Part shown: piece by piece, positions 25,298 through 34,339 of the stretch
Numbering within the stretch: the stretch's first letter is position 1
Layout of the letters: every line of letters begins with the position of its first letter
Origin: Paenibacillus puerhi
Lineage (GTDB): Bacteria > Bacillota > Bacilli > Paenibacillales > NBRC-103111
Assembly (NCBI RefSeq): GCF_009846885.1
Contig: NZ_WUWM01000012.1
Span: 1-64,000 of the forward strand
Reading direction: 5' to 3'
Length of the DNA: 64,000 bases
Notes under the pieces: model-generated
The model's input: the letters and a program-made list of their open reading frames with translations, nothing else
Database searches by the model: none
What the model was told of the DNA's origin: nothing
Translations under genes and position numbers: made by a program

Positions 25298-27127
25298 ATG
25301 TGCGGTATTGTTGGATATGTAGGTAAAAGGAATTCCCAGAATATATTGATTGACGGACTGAAGAAGCTGGAGTATCGCGGGTACGACTCCGCCGGTGTCG
25401 CCGTGTATACGACGGAAGGCTTGCAGATTAAGAAGTCCAAGGGCCGTCTGGCTGTCCTGGAATCGAAGCTTGTCGAAGCGCCGCTGAGCGGAAACATCGG
25501 GATCGGTCATACCCGGTGGGCGACGCATGGTAAGCCGTCGGATGTCAATTCGCATCCGCATACGGATAATTCATCCAAATTTTCAGTTGTGCATAACGGA
25601 ATTATTGAGAATTATATCGCTTTGAAGGAAGAGCTGATGGAGCAAGGCCATGTGTTTGTATCGGAAACTGACACAGAGGTCATCTCGCATCTGATCGCCA
25701 GCTTGTATGAAGGGGATATCGTCAAGGCGGTCCAGCAGGCGGTTACCCGGATGAGAGGCGCGTTCGCGCTGGGCGTTCTTACGGAATATGAACCGGAGAA
25801 GCTTGTGGCGGTGCGTCTGTCCAGTCCGTTGATCATCGGAGTCGGCGAAGGGGAGAATTTCATCGGCTCGGATATTCCGGCCATCTTGGAGCATACGCGC
25901 AACGTATATATTCTAAACGACGGTGAAATGGCTCTTTTGACAAAAGACGACGTTACTTTGATGACGCTTGAGGGCAATTTTATTTCCCGGGAATTATTTC
26001 ATGTCGATTGGGATATTATTACGGCGGAAAAAGCCGGATTCGATCACTTTATGCTGAAGGAAATCCATGAGCAGCCGAAGGCTTACCGGGATACGATGGG
26101 AGCCAGAATCGATGCATCCGGTACGAAGGTTCTTCTGCCTGAAGTCGGAATGACGCGGGAGCAGGTAGCGGACATCCGCAATGTGCATATCGTCGCCTGC
26201 GGAACGGCCTATCATGCGGGCTTGGTCGGCAAGTCTGTCATCGAGACCTTGGCGCGTCTTCCGGTTGAAGCTGATGTGGCCTCGGAGTACCGCTATCGTT
26301 CACCCATCATTACGCCACAGACGCTTGTCATCGTGGTCAGCCAATCCGGCGAAACGGCGGATACGTTGGCTGCTCTGCGGGAAGCGAAGCGGAACGGAGC
26401 ACGGGTCCTGGCCATCACCAATGTGGTCGGCAGCTCGGTTGCCCGCGAAGCGGATGATGTGATCGTCACTTGGGCAGGACCGGAGATTGCGGTCGCTTCG
26501 ACCAAGGCCTATACGTCGCAGCTGATCGCGTTCTACCTGTTGGGGTTGTATCTGGCCCAGACGCTCGAAACGGTGGAAGCGGGCTATGTCGCGGAAGTGC
26601 TCGCGGCTATGCAGGAGCTGCCGAAGCAGGTCGAGGAAGTGCTTGCACAAGCCGAATCCATCCGTGAAGTAGCGGAGCAAATCGCGAAGCATCACAACCT
26701 ATTCTTCATCGGCCGTGGGTTGGATTATGCGACAGCGCTGGAAGGCTCCTTGAAGCTGAAGGAAATTTCTTACATCCATTCCGAGGCTTATGCGGCCGGA
26801 GAGCTGAAGCACGGTACGCTGGCTCTCATCGAGGATGGCATTCCGGTTATCGCTCTGGCGACCCAGGATGCACTGTTCGAGAAGACGGTCAGCAATATCA
26901 AGGAAATGAAGGCGCGCGGCGCTCAGGTGTACGGCATCCACATGACTGGCAACGACGAGCTGGCCAAAGCTGTCGACGAAACGTTTGCTATCCCGCAAAC
27001 GCATCAGCTGCTCGCTCCGGCCCTGTCGGTAGTGCCTCTGCAGCTGCTGAGCTACTACGCTTCGCTGGCGCTAGGCCATGATGTGGATAAGCCACGGAAT
27101 TTGGCGAAAAGTGTGACGGTGGAGTAG
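25298..27127 (+). CDS. glmS: Glutamine-fructose-6-phosphate transaminase GlmS
   Basis: Makes glucosamine-6-phosphate from fructose-6-phosphate and glutamine, the first step to amino sugars. 609 residues: N-terminal glutaminase with nucleophile Cys2 (MCGIVGYVG), then two SIS sugar-isomerase domains (SQSGETADT near residue 345), ending in KSVTVE. GGAGG lies about 12 bases before the ATG. The start codon is fixed by the need for Cys at position 2. Confidence 0.98.
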   Translation: MCGIVGYVGKRNSQNILIDGLKKLEYRGYDSAGVAVYTTEGLQIKKSKGRLAVLESKLVEAPLSGNIGIGHTRWATHGKPSDVNSHPHTDNSSKFSVVHNGIIENYIALKEELMEQGHVFVSETDTEVISHLIASLYEGDIVKAVQQAVTRMRGAFALGVLTEYEPEKLVAVRLSSPLIIGVGEGENFIGSDIPAILEHTRNVYILNDGEMALLTKDDVTLMTLEGNFISRELFHVDWDIITAEKAGFDHFMLKEIHEQPKAYRDTMGARIDASGTKVLLPEVGMTREQVADIRNVHIVACGTAYHAGLVGKSVIETLARLPVEADVASEYRYRSPIITPQTLVIVVSQSGETADTLAALREAKRNGARVLAITNVVGSSVAREADDVIVTWAGPEIAVASTKAYTSQLIAFYLLGLYLAQTLETVEAGYVAEVLAAMQELPKQVEEVLAQAESIREVAEQIAKHHNLFFIGRGLDYATALEGSLKLKEISYIHSEAYAAGELKHGTLALIEDGIPVIALATQDALFEKTVSNIKEMKARGAQVYGIHMTGNDELAKAVDETFAIPQTHQLLAPALSVVPLQLLSYYASLALGHDVDKPRNLAKSVTVE

Positions 27128-27160
27128 GGGAAGGTTTGGTTTAAGGGGATATTGTCCGGT

Positions 27161-27240
27161 GATAAAGATGTCTGAAACCAGTAAAAGATGTCTGGAACCA
27201 GTAAAAGATATGTGGAACCGATAAGAGATGATTGAACATC
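27161..27240 (+). repeat. Tandem repeat, four 20-bp units
   Basis: Exactly four 20-base units at 27161, 27181, 27201 and 27221 with consensus GTAAAAGATGTCTGGAACCA. Units 1-3 are close; unit 4 is degenerate. There are no spacers, so it is not a CRISPR. It lies just after glmS and before its terminator. Confidence 0.85.
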
Positions 27241-27243
27241 TAG

Positions 27244-27280
27244 AAGGGAGCCCGAGAGGAATAATTCGGTGCTCCCTTTT
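27244..27280 (+). terminator. Terminator after glmS
   Basis: Stem AAGGGAGC/GCTCCCTT followed by TT; the loop contains a short second CGA/TCG pairing. Confidence 0.75.
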
Positions 27281-27332
27281 AAATTGTGTATAAGTTGATT
27301 TACAGAGAACTTCAAGACCCGTGGTGAAATTG

Positions 27333-27674
27333 ATGAGTGACATTGGCTATAGAATCAAATGTATCCGCAAAGAGAATAATTTAAACCAAATTCAGTTTGC
27401 AAAAAGTATAGGCATATCACAAGGAAACCTGAGCGAAATTGAAATGGGAAATAGTAATCCCTCTGCGGAAACACTTATATCTATCCGAACACAATATAAT
27501 GTGAACTTAAATTGGTTATTAACAGGTAAGGACTTGAAAAAAGGGGAGATCTTTGAAGATGATTATGAAAAAACGTTAATTCAAGTTTTTAGAATTCTGG
27601 ATGATTACGACAAGAATGAAATTATTGAGATAATGCAACTTAAAGAGAGATTAAGATCAATAATACGAAGCTAA
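27333..27674 (+). CDS. XRE-family transcriptional regulator
   Basis: A DNA-binding repressor-like protein of about 113 residues. The N-terminal HTH_3 domain (residues about 4-62) shows the QIQFAKSIGISQGNLSEIE helix-turn-helix; the C-terminal 45 residues are charged and may form a dimerising helix. ATG 27333 has GGTGA upstream; GTG 27321 is an alternative. The gene is clearly more AT-rich than glmS and resembles phage or island repressors. Targets are unknown. Confidence 0.8.
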   Translation: MSDIGYRIKCIRKENNLNQIQFAKSIGISQGNLSEIEMGNSNPSAETLISIRTQYNVNLNWLLTGKDLKKGEIFEDDYEKTLIQVFRILDDYDKNEIIEIMQLKERLRSIIRS

Positions 27675-28002
27675 TATTAAGTAAGTAATTTTTTACATGC
27701 TACATAATAGTTGAATTAATTATACAGAAAATGCCAGGTGGATTGAGTATTTTAAAATCAAAGATCAGACGTTATCTGCAGAGATTGGCAACATAAGAAT
27801 ACCAATAGAGAAGAGTAGACGTGAGAGCAGAGATCCACAGAGTGCGTGGCAATGAAAATCAGAAGCAAAACAAACGAAGGAACGCTTGTTCAAGTGTGTT
27901 TGTGATGAAGCCCAAATAAGTGCGGAGCGTGTCTGCCATTGTTGTATTGTTGAATTCCCGACATGGGGAACATTTTATTCTCTAAAGTCTTCGGCTAAAT
28001 TC
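27675..28002. other. Gap without a recognised gene
   Basis: I see no credible coding region. The only notable site is GAAC-GCTT-GTTC at 27880-27891, which resembles a Bacillus LexA (SOS) box, but no SOS gene follows it. The stretch may be the remains of a mobile region together with the XRE gene. Confidence 0.4.
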
Positions 28003-28039
28003 AAAAAACGCGCATGAACCATGGTGGTTTGCGCGTTTT
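28003..28039 (-). terminator. Terminator of the coat/dehydrogenase operon
   Basis: Stem AAAACGCGC/GCGCGTTTT with an inner ACC/GGT pairing. On the minus strand it ends in TTTTTT, 17 bases after the last coat gene stop. Confidence 0.8.
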
Positions 28040-28056
28040 GTGGGACGAATACGGTG

Positions 28057-28353
28057 TCAGGACGGAATGTTCATAGCGGTCTGAATATTTTTCAGATCAA
28101 GCTGAATTTGCTCCGGAATATGGTAAGGATGGTATAGGCCCCGCTGCATCATGTAGTTTGTTATCTTTTCATGGGAGTCTATAGCTTCATCGAGCTGCTT
28201 CATCAAAATTTGCTTGATTTCGGGGGTGGCACATTCGGTTACGGCCATGGCGTAGTTTCTGACTCCGCTCTTGGCGTTCATCAAAAAATCCATTGCGATC
28301 ACGTCGTCGGTCAGCGTATGAAGCCCTGTCAAGTGTTCTAATAGGGTGTTCAT
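28057..28353 (-). CDS. CotF-family spore coat protein
   Basis: 98 residues of the coat F/ferritin-like helical family; key stretch DFLMNAKSGVRNYA and a MQRGLYHPY end typical of CotF/YhcQ/GerQ-like proteins. Paralogue of the gene at 29735-30121. Expected in the coat of the forming spore. AAAGGAG lies 8 bases before the ATG. Last gene of a five-gene minus-strand operon. Confidence 0.85.
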   Translation of the reverse strand: MNTLLEHLTGLHTLTDDVIAMDFLMNAKSGVRNYAMAVTECATPEIKQILMKQLDEAIDSHEKITNYMMQRGLYHPYHIPEQIQLDLKNIQTAMNIPS

Positions 28354-28366
28354 GTTTCTATCTCCT

Positions 28367-28570
28367 TTAGGTTGTAGTCACTTTAGACAGCACTCCACCG
28401 AGCTCCTGAAGCTGCTGCTGTGATAATTGCACGTCTTGCTGCAAAATTTGCTTGAGCTCTGGGTCGGTTACCAGAGCTTGCATGGTTTTGGATTTGGTCA
28501 TGCAAACGGTCTTGAACGCAGCCATTTCATGAACCTCCAGCATCTCATGCAAAGCGTAATTGGAATTCAT
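28367..28570 (-). CDS. Small CotF-N-like spore protein
   Basis: 67 residues with the LHEMLEVHEMAAFKT and LVTDPELKQILQQDV blocks seen at the N-terminal half of longer spore coat F proteins. It pairs with the next gene, 13 bases on, and together they resemble one full-length CotF split in two. Paralogue of 30134-30376. GGGGAGGA lies 8 bases upstream of the ATG. Confidence 0.78.
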   Translation of the reverse strand: MNSNYALHEMLEVHEMAAFKTVCMTKSKTMQALVTDPELKQILQQDVQLSQQQLQELGGVLSKVTTT

Positions 28571-28601
28571 TCGGATTGTCCTCCCCTGCTTTTACCCGTA
28601 T

Positions 28602-29738
28602 TCAGGGCTTTAAGATGACTTTGATGCAATTGTCCGTTTTCGTATCGAACATTTCATAGCCTTGCTTGGCCTCGCTAAGCGGAATGACGTGCGTAACAAT
28701 ATCTCCAGGGTCTACTTTGCCCGACGTAACCAGCTCGTACATATACGGCATGTAGTGAATGACCGGGGCTTGCCCGGAACGGATATTCACGTTGCGCTGC
28801 ATGATGTCGCCGAGCGGGAATCCGTTATAGCGTCCGCCGTATACTCCAGTGACTTGAATGGTTCCGCCTTTGCGGACAGCCTGAGACGCAATGATAAATG
28901 CGCTCATGGTGCCGCCTTGCAGTTTCAAACCGCTGGCTAGAAATTCGAGATCGCTCATCTTGCCGTCCATTCCTACCGCATCAATGACGACATCGGCACC
29001 GCCTTTGGTCATTTCCTTGAGATTGTTGCCGATATTCTTATCCTGTTCGAAGTTTACGATTTCCACATTGTTCGTTCGCTTCGCATGTTGTAGGCGGTAA
29101 TCGACGTAGTCAACGGCGATGACCCGCTTTGCACCCTTCAGCCAGCAGAATTTCTGGGCCAGAAGTCCGACCGGACCGCAGCCGAGCACGATGACCGTAT
29201 CTCCATTCTTGACGCCGGCGTTATCTACGCTCCAGAAAGCCGTCGTCATGGCATCGGCGATCAAGCTTAGCTTTTCGTCCGGCTGCTCGCAGTTTTCAGG
29301 AATCTTGAAGTGGGTGAAATTAGCAAACGGAACTCGCAAATACTCAGCTTGCCCGCCAGGGTAACCACCGGTCGTTCCGGAGTAGCCGAAATATGCGCCC
29401 ATATCCCCGTGATCGTTTGAATTATCGCATTGGCTTTCCAGCTGATTTTTGCAAAAAAAGCATTCTCCGCAAGCGATGTTGAACGGGATGATCACCCGGT
29501 CGCCTTTCTTCACCTTTGTTACGCCAGGGCCTACTTCTTCTACGATCCCCATCGGTTCATGCCCGATGACATAGTTTTCCTGAAGGTTAGGGATCATCCC
29601 GTGAATTAGGTGAAGGTCCGAACCGCAAATGGCGGAACTGGTGACTCTTACGATCATATCGTCCGGTTTCTCAATCTTCGGATCCGGCACCTCTTTGACC
29701 ACGACATTTTTAATCCCTTGATACGTTACCGCCTTCAT
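28602..29738 (-). CDS. Zinc-dependent alcohol dehydrogenase
   Basis: A 378-residue medium-chain dehydrogenase of the formaldehyde-dehydrogenase-like subgroup. Catalytic zinc ligands are in CGSDLHL and GHEPMG; the structural-zinc loop has [15 protein letters not shown]; the NAD-binding motif is GCGPVG. Its ATG overlaps the stop of the upstream coat gene (ATGA), so translation is coupled. Embedding between spore-coat genes suggests sporulation-time expression and perhaps aldehyde detoxification; that part is inference. Confidence 0.9.
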   Translation of the reverse strand: MKAVTYQGIKNVVVKEVPDPKIEKPDDMIVRVTSSAICGSDLHLIHGMIPNLQENYVIGHEPMGIVEEVGPGVTKVKKGDRVIIPFNIACGECFFCKNQLESQCDNSNDHGDMGAYFGYSGTTGGYPGGQAEYLRVPFANFTHFKIPENCEQPDEKLSLIADAMTTAFWSVDNAGVKNGDTVIVLGCGPVGLLAQKFCWLKGAKRVIAVDYVDYRLQHAKRTNNVEIVNFEQDKNIGNNLKEMTKGGADVVIDAVGMDGKMSDLEFLASGLKLQGGTMSAFIIASQAVRKGGTIQVTGVYGGRYNGFPLGDIMQRNVNIRSGQAPVIHYMPYMYELVTSGKVDPGDIVTHVIPLSEAKQGYEMFDTKTDNCIKVILKP

Positions 29739-30121
29739 GCTTTATGTCCTCCAATATGTTCATCTGGGGTCCGATCAAACATCCCTTTACGCGACGTATC
29801 ATCCGGGAACAAATTCATCTGCCCGATCATCACCGTATTTTTCGCTGAAAGCTGGTCGAGTTGGTACTGTTCGTTCAGCTCATAAGGATGGAACCATTTT
29901 TTGCGAATCATAAGCTCCGTGATTTCTTGGTGCAGTGCAATCCCCTGCATAAGATGATTGCGCAGCAGCGCTCTTACATCGGGAGAAGCCGTTTCCGTCA
30001 GGGCGATGGACAAATTTCGCACACCCTCCTTGGCACGAATAAGGAAGTCCATTGCAAATGTCATATCTGCCATCTCCGGCATATTTAACGAATTAATCGG
30101 GTCTAAATAATCGGTGTTCAT
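29735..30121 (-). CDS. CotF-family spore coat protein
   Basis: 128 residues; [17 protein letters not shown] and [15 protein letters not shown] match the CotF helical-bundle family. The extra tail after residue 95 is poorly conserved. It ends in a 4-base overlap with the dehydrogenase gene. AAAGGGGAG precedes the ATG. Confidence 0.85.
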   Translation of the reverse strand: MNTDYLDPINSLNMPEMADMTFAMDFLIRAKEGVRNLSIALTETASPDVRALLRNHLMQGIALHQEITELMIRKKWFHPYELNEQYQLDQLSAKNTVMIGQMNLFPDDTSRKGMFDRTPDEHIGGHKA

Positions 30122-30133
30122 TGGCGCTCCCCT

Positions 30134-30376
30134 TTAATGTGTGATAGGTGTCGGGCTATTCGGAACAGGCGCTTGGAATGGAGCTCTTGCGTAGATGGCC
30201 TGGAGCTCGGCGATCTGTTGCGTGGATAGAATGACGTCCTTCTGCATTAACGATTTCAGCTCCTGGTCAAAGACCAAGCCTTGCATAAGTTTTGACTTAG
30301 CGAGGCAGAGCGTTTTGAAGTTTAACGCTTCATGCAGTTCCATCGATTCGTGTGGCGCTAGCGTTGACATATTCAT
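30134..30376 (-). CDS. Small CotF-N-like spore protein
   Basis: 80 residues with ESMELHEALNFKT and LVFDQELKSLMQKDV, clearly related to the product of 28367-28570, plus a Pro-rich tail. First gene of the operon; a GGAAGGG site lies some 14 bases before the ATG, which is long. No certain SigG or SigK promoter was found by eye. Confidence 0.75.
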   Translation of the reverse strand: MNMSTLAPHESMELHEALNFKTLCLAKSKLMQGLVFDQELKSLMQKDVILSTQQIAELQAIYARAPFQAPVPNSPTPITH

Positions 30377-30568
30377 TGAGTAATTATCCCTTCCTTTCTT
30401 TCATCAAAGTTAGATTTTCCAACGCATTGGATCCCTATTCTGAAATGGATTGCCGGAAATGTGGGGACCGAATATTCCCATGCAGTCGCATGAATATAAA
30501 CAAAATCTCAACCGCATACTTATTTCTGTTTAAGTTATTGATCTTTGCTCAAGGAAGGAGGAATCATC

Positions 30569-30850
30569 TTGCCCAATGAAAACAAAATTGATCTATCTAC
30601 CGAAAATGCAAGAAAACCGGCAGAAGGTATACTTCACTCGAGCGGCAATACGCTGGAGCAGCATGCTTCTAACGCGGTTTCTGATGCGCGAACGGCTTTA
30701 AATCAGGTGATAAGCTCAATAAGTGAATCTAATGCGGCAACAAATTCACAAGCTTTGGAGACGGCCCGGCAGCATTTGACCCAAGCAGAGGAATTTTTAG
30801 ATCAAGCGCAAACTTCGGCAAACGCATTACGTCTGCTGGACCAACAATAA
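30569..30850 (+). CDS. Small acidic helical protein, unknown function
   Basis: 93 residues, hydrophilic, rich in Ala, Ser, Gln and Glu, with heptad-like helices (ARTALNQVISSISESN, ARQHLTQAEEFLDQAQ). No signal peptide and no cysteines. TTG 30569 has GGAAGGAGG 8 bases upstream; the frame opens further up but without a site. It is divergent from the spore-coat operon, so a spore role is possible. Not recognised. Confidence 0.65.
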   Translation: MPNENKIDLSTENARKPAEGILHSSGNTLEQHASNAVSDARTALNQVISSISESNAATNSQALETARQHLTQAEEFLDQAQTSANALRLLDQQ

Positions 30851-31104
30851 AACGGTAGCCTTTAGTAATGGCAGAGATTCTCCTTCTTTTTCGGATACAC
30901 GTGGAATCAAGCTCACTAATGTCGAGGTATGGTCGTCTATCTATGTAGACGCTTCGTATGATGATTTCCGAATTTACGCAGATACTCTCCGCATGGGCAA
31001 ATGACCTGCGTTGACGCTCGGAGGAACGTATTTGCCATAGACATGGAGAGTCACCGACGAACGCTCTTGATTTGCCGGACCAGCGCAGCGAATCATGACA
31101 AGCG
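30851..31104. other. Gap before the MITE-like element
   Basis: 254 bases without a supported gene; open frames here are short and overlap the repeat. No clear regulatory site seen. Confidence 0.4.
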
Positions 31105-31249
31105 AAAGGGGCTGTCCCAAAAGTTTTTTTGGTTATTTGCCCTAACAAAAAGAAGCCTTCAATTCCACTTTAATAGTGGTTTTGAAGGCTTCTTCAATAT
31201 AATTCAGGGATCGGCCCACTGCACTATACCCTTTTGGGACAGCCCCTTT
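31105..31249. mobile_element. 145-bp MITE-like element
   Basis: A perfect 19-bp terminal inverted repeat (31105-31123 and 31231-31249), with GGGGCTGTCCCAAAAG as its core, typical of some IS ends. Inside is a strong hairpin (about 31150-31192) built from AGAAGCCTTCAA and its complement. No transposase remains. No convincing target-site duplication is visible. It is probably a non-autonomous derivative of a full-length insertion sequence elsewhere. Confidence 0.75.
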
Positions 31250-31282
31250 TTCTTCTGCTGCCTAGGGGGCATAGCCCCACAT

Positions 31283-31801
31283 TTAGGAACGTGTCGTACT
31301 GGATGCGTTCTTTTGTTTTGCCGTTTCCACTCGTGTCATGGTTCCGAAGTAGATCACGCAGAACGCTCGAGTCATCAGGAATGTGAGGAAAATCGTAGCC
31401 CACGACCAAAGCCAGTTCCAACGAACATACCGAATCAGATCGGTGTATTGTACGAGCAGCACCTCAACTATCGTCAGTACAGTAGTGAACAACACGTAAT
31501 AGCCGAATTGAATCCAGCCACTCCAATGGCTAGGATAATACGCGTTAAATACCGCGCATGTCATCGGATAGGCCATATATTCGTAGGTGAAGCTCGTCCG
31601 GCTAACGTCGGCAAGCTCCCTTACGGGATAGGCAAGAAGTTGGAGTTCGACCACGGCATGACCGAAAATACACGTAATATACTGTTTGAACAAAAAAGCG
31701 ACCATCGCCAATCGACGTTTCTGCCGCGGGATGATGAGAATCAATAACAATGAAAGGATCCACACTGAAACGATAATGCCGTATTGCAGCAGCAAACTCA
31801 T
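31283..31801 (-). CDS. CBO0543-type integral membrane protein
   Basis: 172 residues with about five membrane segments; the blocks YPVRELADVSRTSFTYEY and YPMTCAVFN are characteristic of the uncharacterised CBO0543 family common in clostridia and Paenibacillus. The start overlaps the preceding gene's stop by four bases (ATGA). Function unknown. Confidence 0.75.
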   Translation of the reverse strand: MSLLLQYGIIVSVWILSLLLILIIPRQKRRLAMVAFLFKQYITCIFGHAVVELQLLAYPVRELADVSRTSFTYEYMAYPMTCAVFNAYYPSHWSGWIQFGYYVLFTTVLTIVEVLLVQYTDLIRYVRWNWLWSWATIFLTFLMTRAFCVIYFGTMTRVETAKQKNASSTTRS

Positions 31802-32240
31802 CGCTCATTCGCTTCCTTCCTGAAAATTTTGCGATCTCTAAAGAACCAGCTCGCTACGCCGTGGACGGACAGGAATATAACTGATAACACGATCGCCATC
31901 AGACTCCAGTGAAAATGAACATAATCCACCAATTCGGTTTTTGCGGCTAACATTCCGTCGATTAAGGTGAGCAGAGAGATCCAGACAGCAAAGTAAAACA
32001 TTTTGTCAATTTATTCGAACGAGGCCTATAGATGTAATACAGACCGCTCGCAACAGGCGTCCACAACACTTTGAACGTGATACTCAAATCCGAAGCTTTG
32101 GGGAATTCACGTAACGGGTAGGCCACCAAATTAAATTGAACAAGCAGCACTTCAACTGCTCTTGGAACAAGAAAATAAATGGTGGTTATACACACAAAGC
32201 AGACTAGCAACAATAAATTTCGTTCCATGTCCATGGCCAA
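31798..32240 (-). pseudogene. Frameshifted CBO0543-type membrane protein
   Basis: Two overlapping frames (32240-31962 and 32001-31798) join into one protein of about 148 residues related to the next gene: LVAYPLREFPKASDLSITF in the first, then several membrane segments in the second. One extra A in the A4 run near 32001-32004 would give LTKMFYFAVW in one frame. The alternative is two coupled short genes, since an ATG lies at the junction. It precedes and overlaps the intact paralogue. Confidence 0.6.
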
Positions 32241-32467
32241 AGCTTGTACAAGGAAATAGGCTCCTATGTATAGTGTACTTCTTTTTATTCATACTCTCGT
32301 GTGCGGTGGTACTTAGGCAAAAACACTACACCGTTTACTCGTTGTCCGTCATAGACACGAACTTGTGGGGGGCCGTAAAATTATTTTATTATCCAGGCAC
32401 TTGAACCACATTCAGTCATATAAATAGGTGATAGCTGTTCGAACTTGTTGAGGAGGATTTTATACAA

Positions 32468-33556
32468 GTGATGTTACCGAGTGAAAAGTATTTCGGTAAG
32501 TTTGAGGCGGTTTTTTTATTTTACGGAGCCATGCCTACAGGTGTTACTGTTTCTGAAACTGGGCGCATTTTTATTTGCTTTCCGAAATGGGGAGACGACG
32601 TTAAATTTACGGTGGCTGAAATCGTTAGCGGCACATTGCAGCCTTATCCTAGTTTAGACGCCAATGTGGTAAGCCCATCGAATATCACAACGTCCTTCGT
32701 TAGTGTCCAAAGTGTCGTTGCGGATGGAAAGGGAACGCTTTGGGTACTGGATACGGGGGCTCCTAATTTCTCAGAACCCATCAAAGGGGGGGCGAAGTTA
32801 GTCGCTGTAGATTTAAATTCAAATACCATAAGAAGGGTATATACATTTACGGAGGATGTTGTCCTTCCAACCACTTATCTGAATGATGTCCGAGTTGACT
32901 TTCGTGTTGGTAAAGCAGGTTATGCGTATATAACGGATTCGTCTTCCCGAGGACCAGGAGCCATTATTGTTGTTGATTTAGAAACCGGTTATGCCTGGAG
33001 ACGGTTAAACGGGGCAAATTCAACTTCACCCGATCGCTTTTTCTTACCGAAAGTCGAAGGTAAAATCCTGATGAATCGAAACAAAGACGGATCTGCTTCA
33101 CCCTTTAGATTGGCATCCGATGGTATAGCGATTTCCCCGGACGGCAAAATATTGTATTTTTGTCCTCTCTCCAGTCGTCATCTGTACTCAATTTCAACGG
33201 AAGCCCTAAGAGACCGAACGATACCGGATATGAATTTACAATCTCACGTGAAGTATTGGGGAGAAAAAGGTGCTTCAGATGGAATGATCACCGATGCAAA
33301 AGGAAACGTTTACGCTGGAGACTATGAAAACAATAGTATTCGAAAGATATTGCCGAATGGAATAATGGAAACCATCGCACATGATCCGAGAATTTTATGG
33401 CCGGATACTTTTTCTATTGGTCCAGATCAATACTTATATTTCATCGTGAACCAATTACATCGGCAGTCAAGATTTCATTATGGAAATGACCTGCGGCAAA
33501 AGCCTTATAGTTTACTACGTATGAAAATAGCCGAGCCACCTGCTCCTACCTTTTAG
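32468..33556 (+). CDS. Major royal jelly/yellow family protein
   Basis: 362 residues of a six-bladed propeller-type family best known from insects but present in some bacteria. Blocks VFLFYGAMPTGVTVS, LWVLDTGAP, YLNDVRVD, AYITDSSSRGPGAIIVVD and ASDGIAISPDGK mark the blades. No signal peptide is visible, so it is probably cytoplasmic. GTG 32468 and ATG 32471 are alternatives; GAGGAGGA lies 9-12 bases upstream. Substrate unknown; related propellers include lactonases. Confidence 0.82.
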   Translation: MMLPSEKYFGKFEAVFLFYGAMPTGVTVSETGRIFICFPKWGDDVKFTVAEIVSGTLQPYPSLDANVVSPSNITTSFVSVQSVVADGKGTLWVLDTGAPNFSEPIKGGAKLVAVDLNSNTIRRVYTFTEDVVLPTTYLNDVRVDFRVGKAGYAYITDSSSRGPGAIIVVDLETGYAWRRLNGANSTSPDRFFLPKVEGKILMNRNKDGSASPFRLASDGIAISPDGKILYFCPLSSRHLYSISTEALRDRTIPDMNLQSHVKYWGEKGASDGMITDAKGNVYAGDYENNSIRKILPNGIMETIAHDPRILWPDTFSIGPDQYLYFIVNQLHRQSRFHYGNDLRQKPYSLLRMKIAEPPAPTF

Positions 33557-33673
33557 AAAATTTTTTGCTTTACAAAGTTGACTCTATTTGCATAGAAAAT
33601 GTATTTTATGACTTTATAGTTATTAATAATTTGGAGGCTGCCGTTCGGCAGCCTGTTCAGCAATCGGGGAACG

Positions 33674-34052
33674 TTAATTGAAGCCCACCCAAGTAATCAC
33701 CAGCATCGATGAGCTCCCTGTGGCATTTCCCCCGATACCAGCGCCCGCGGCAATGCCAAGCTGGGTAAAAGAGCTGTTTAGACTAGCCATAATACCGGAC
33801 GCTTCCGGAGCAAGAGAGACAACGTTATAATTCTGTATCGCCCCGAACGACCATGCAGCAATCATCCAGATTATGAGCAATGTGATAGAGACCATAAACG
33901 AACCAGAGATGATGGATAGCAGTATGAGGGCGAGAACATGAAAGATTGCTGCCGAAAAGCATACGAGTGGTACCGATTCGATCAGCTAGGAACCCACCAA
34001 ACCTGAAGCCAATCACAGCGCTTATTTCCCGATCACCTATCTTCTTAACCAA
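33674..34052 (-). pseudogene. MFS transporter remnant
   Basis: Two minus-strand frames (34052-33825 and 33895-33674) give the last third of a DHA1-type major facilitator: RFGGFLADRIGTTRMLFGSN, then ITLLIIWMIAAWSFGAIQNY and PEASGIMASLNSSFTQLGIAAGAGIGG. A frameshift lies near 33890, and the N-terminal half is missing. Not expected to be functional. Confidence 0.7.
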
Positions 34053-34068
34053 AGGTAGTTATACAAAT

Positions 34069-34097
34069 AAGGCGGCATAGTATCCCTACGCCGCCTT
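34069..34097. repeat. GC-rich hairpin
   Basis: Inverted repeat AAGGCGGC/GCCGCCTT with a 13-base loop, in a gene-free 287-bp stretch between the MFS remnant and the Old Yellow Enzyme gene. It could be a terminator of a lost gene. Confidence 0.35.
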
Positions 34098-34339
34098 CAG
34101 AGTTTTGACAAAGCCACGAGTTTCCGAGGTCTCGGATTGTAAACGGTAAGAAGTTCTACGAATACCGGAAGCGGATTTTTAAGACGGAGGTTGAGTCTGA
34201 ATTTACTTCTGATCATATTTTATCGTATACTCCTCAAGCACAATGGAATCGGACTCACAAGCAATTGGGAATATCTAAATACTGAATCCAGCCTGCCTCC
34301 AAGCTAGGACCTTTATTCGAGTCCTTCAAGCTTGGTACT

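Noticed and set aside
27161-27240. CRISPR array
   Set aside because: The 20-bp units abut with no spacers.
31001-31747. 248-codon plus-strand frame
   Set aside because: It crosses the MITE-like element and is antisense to the CBO0543-type gene.
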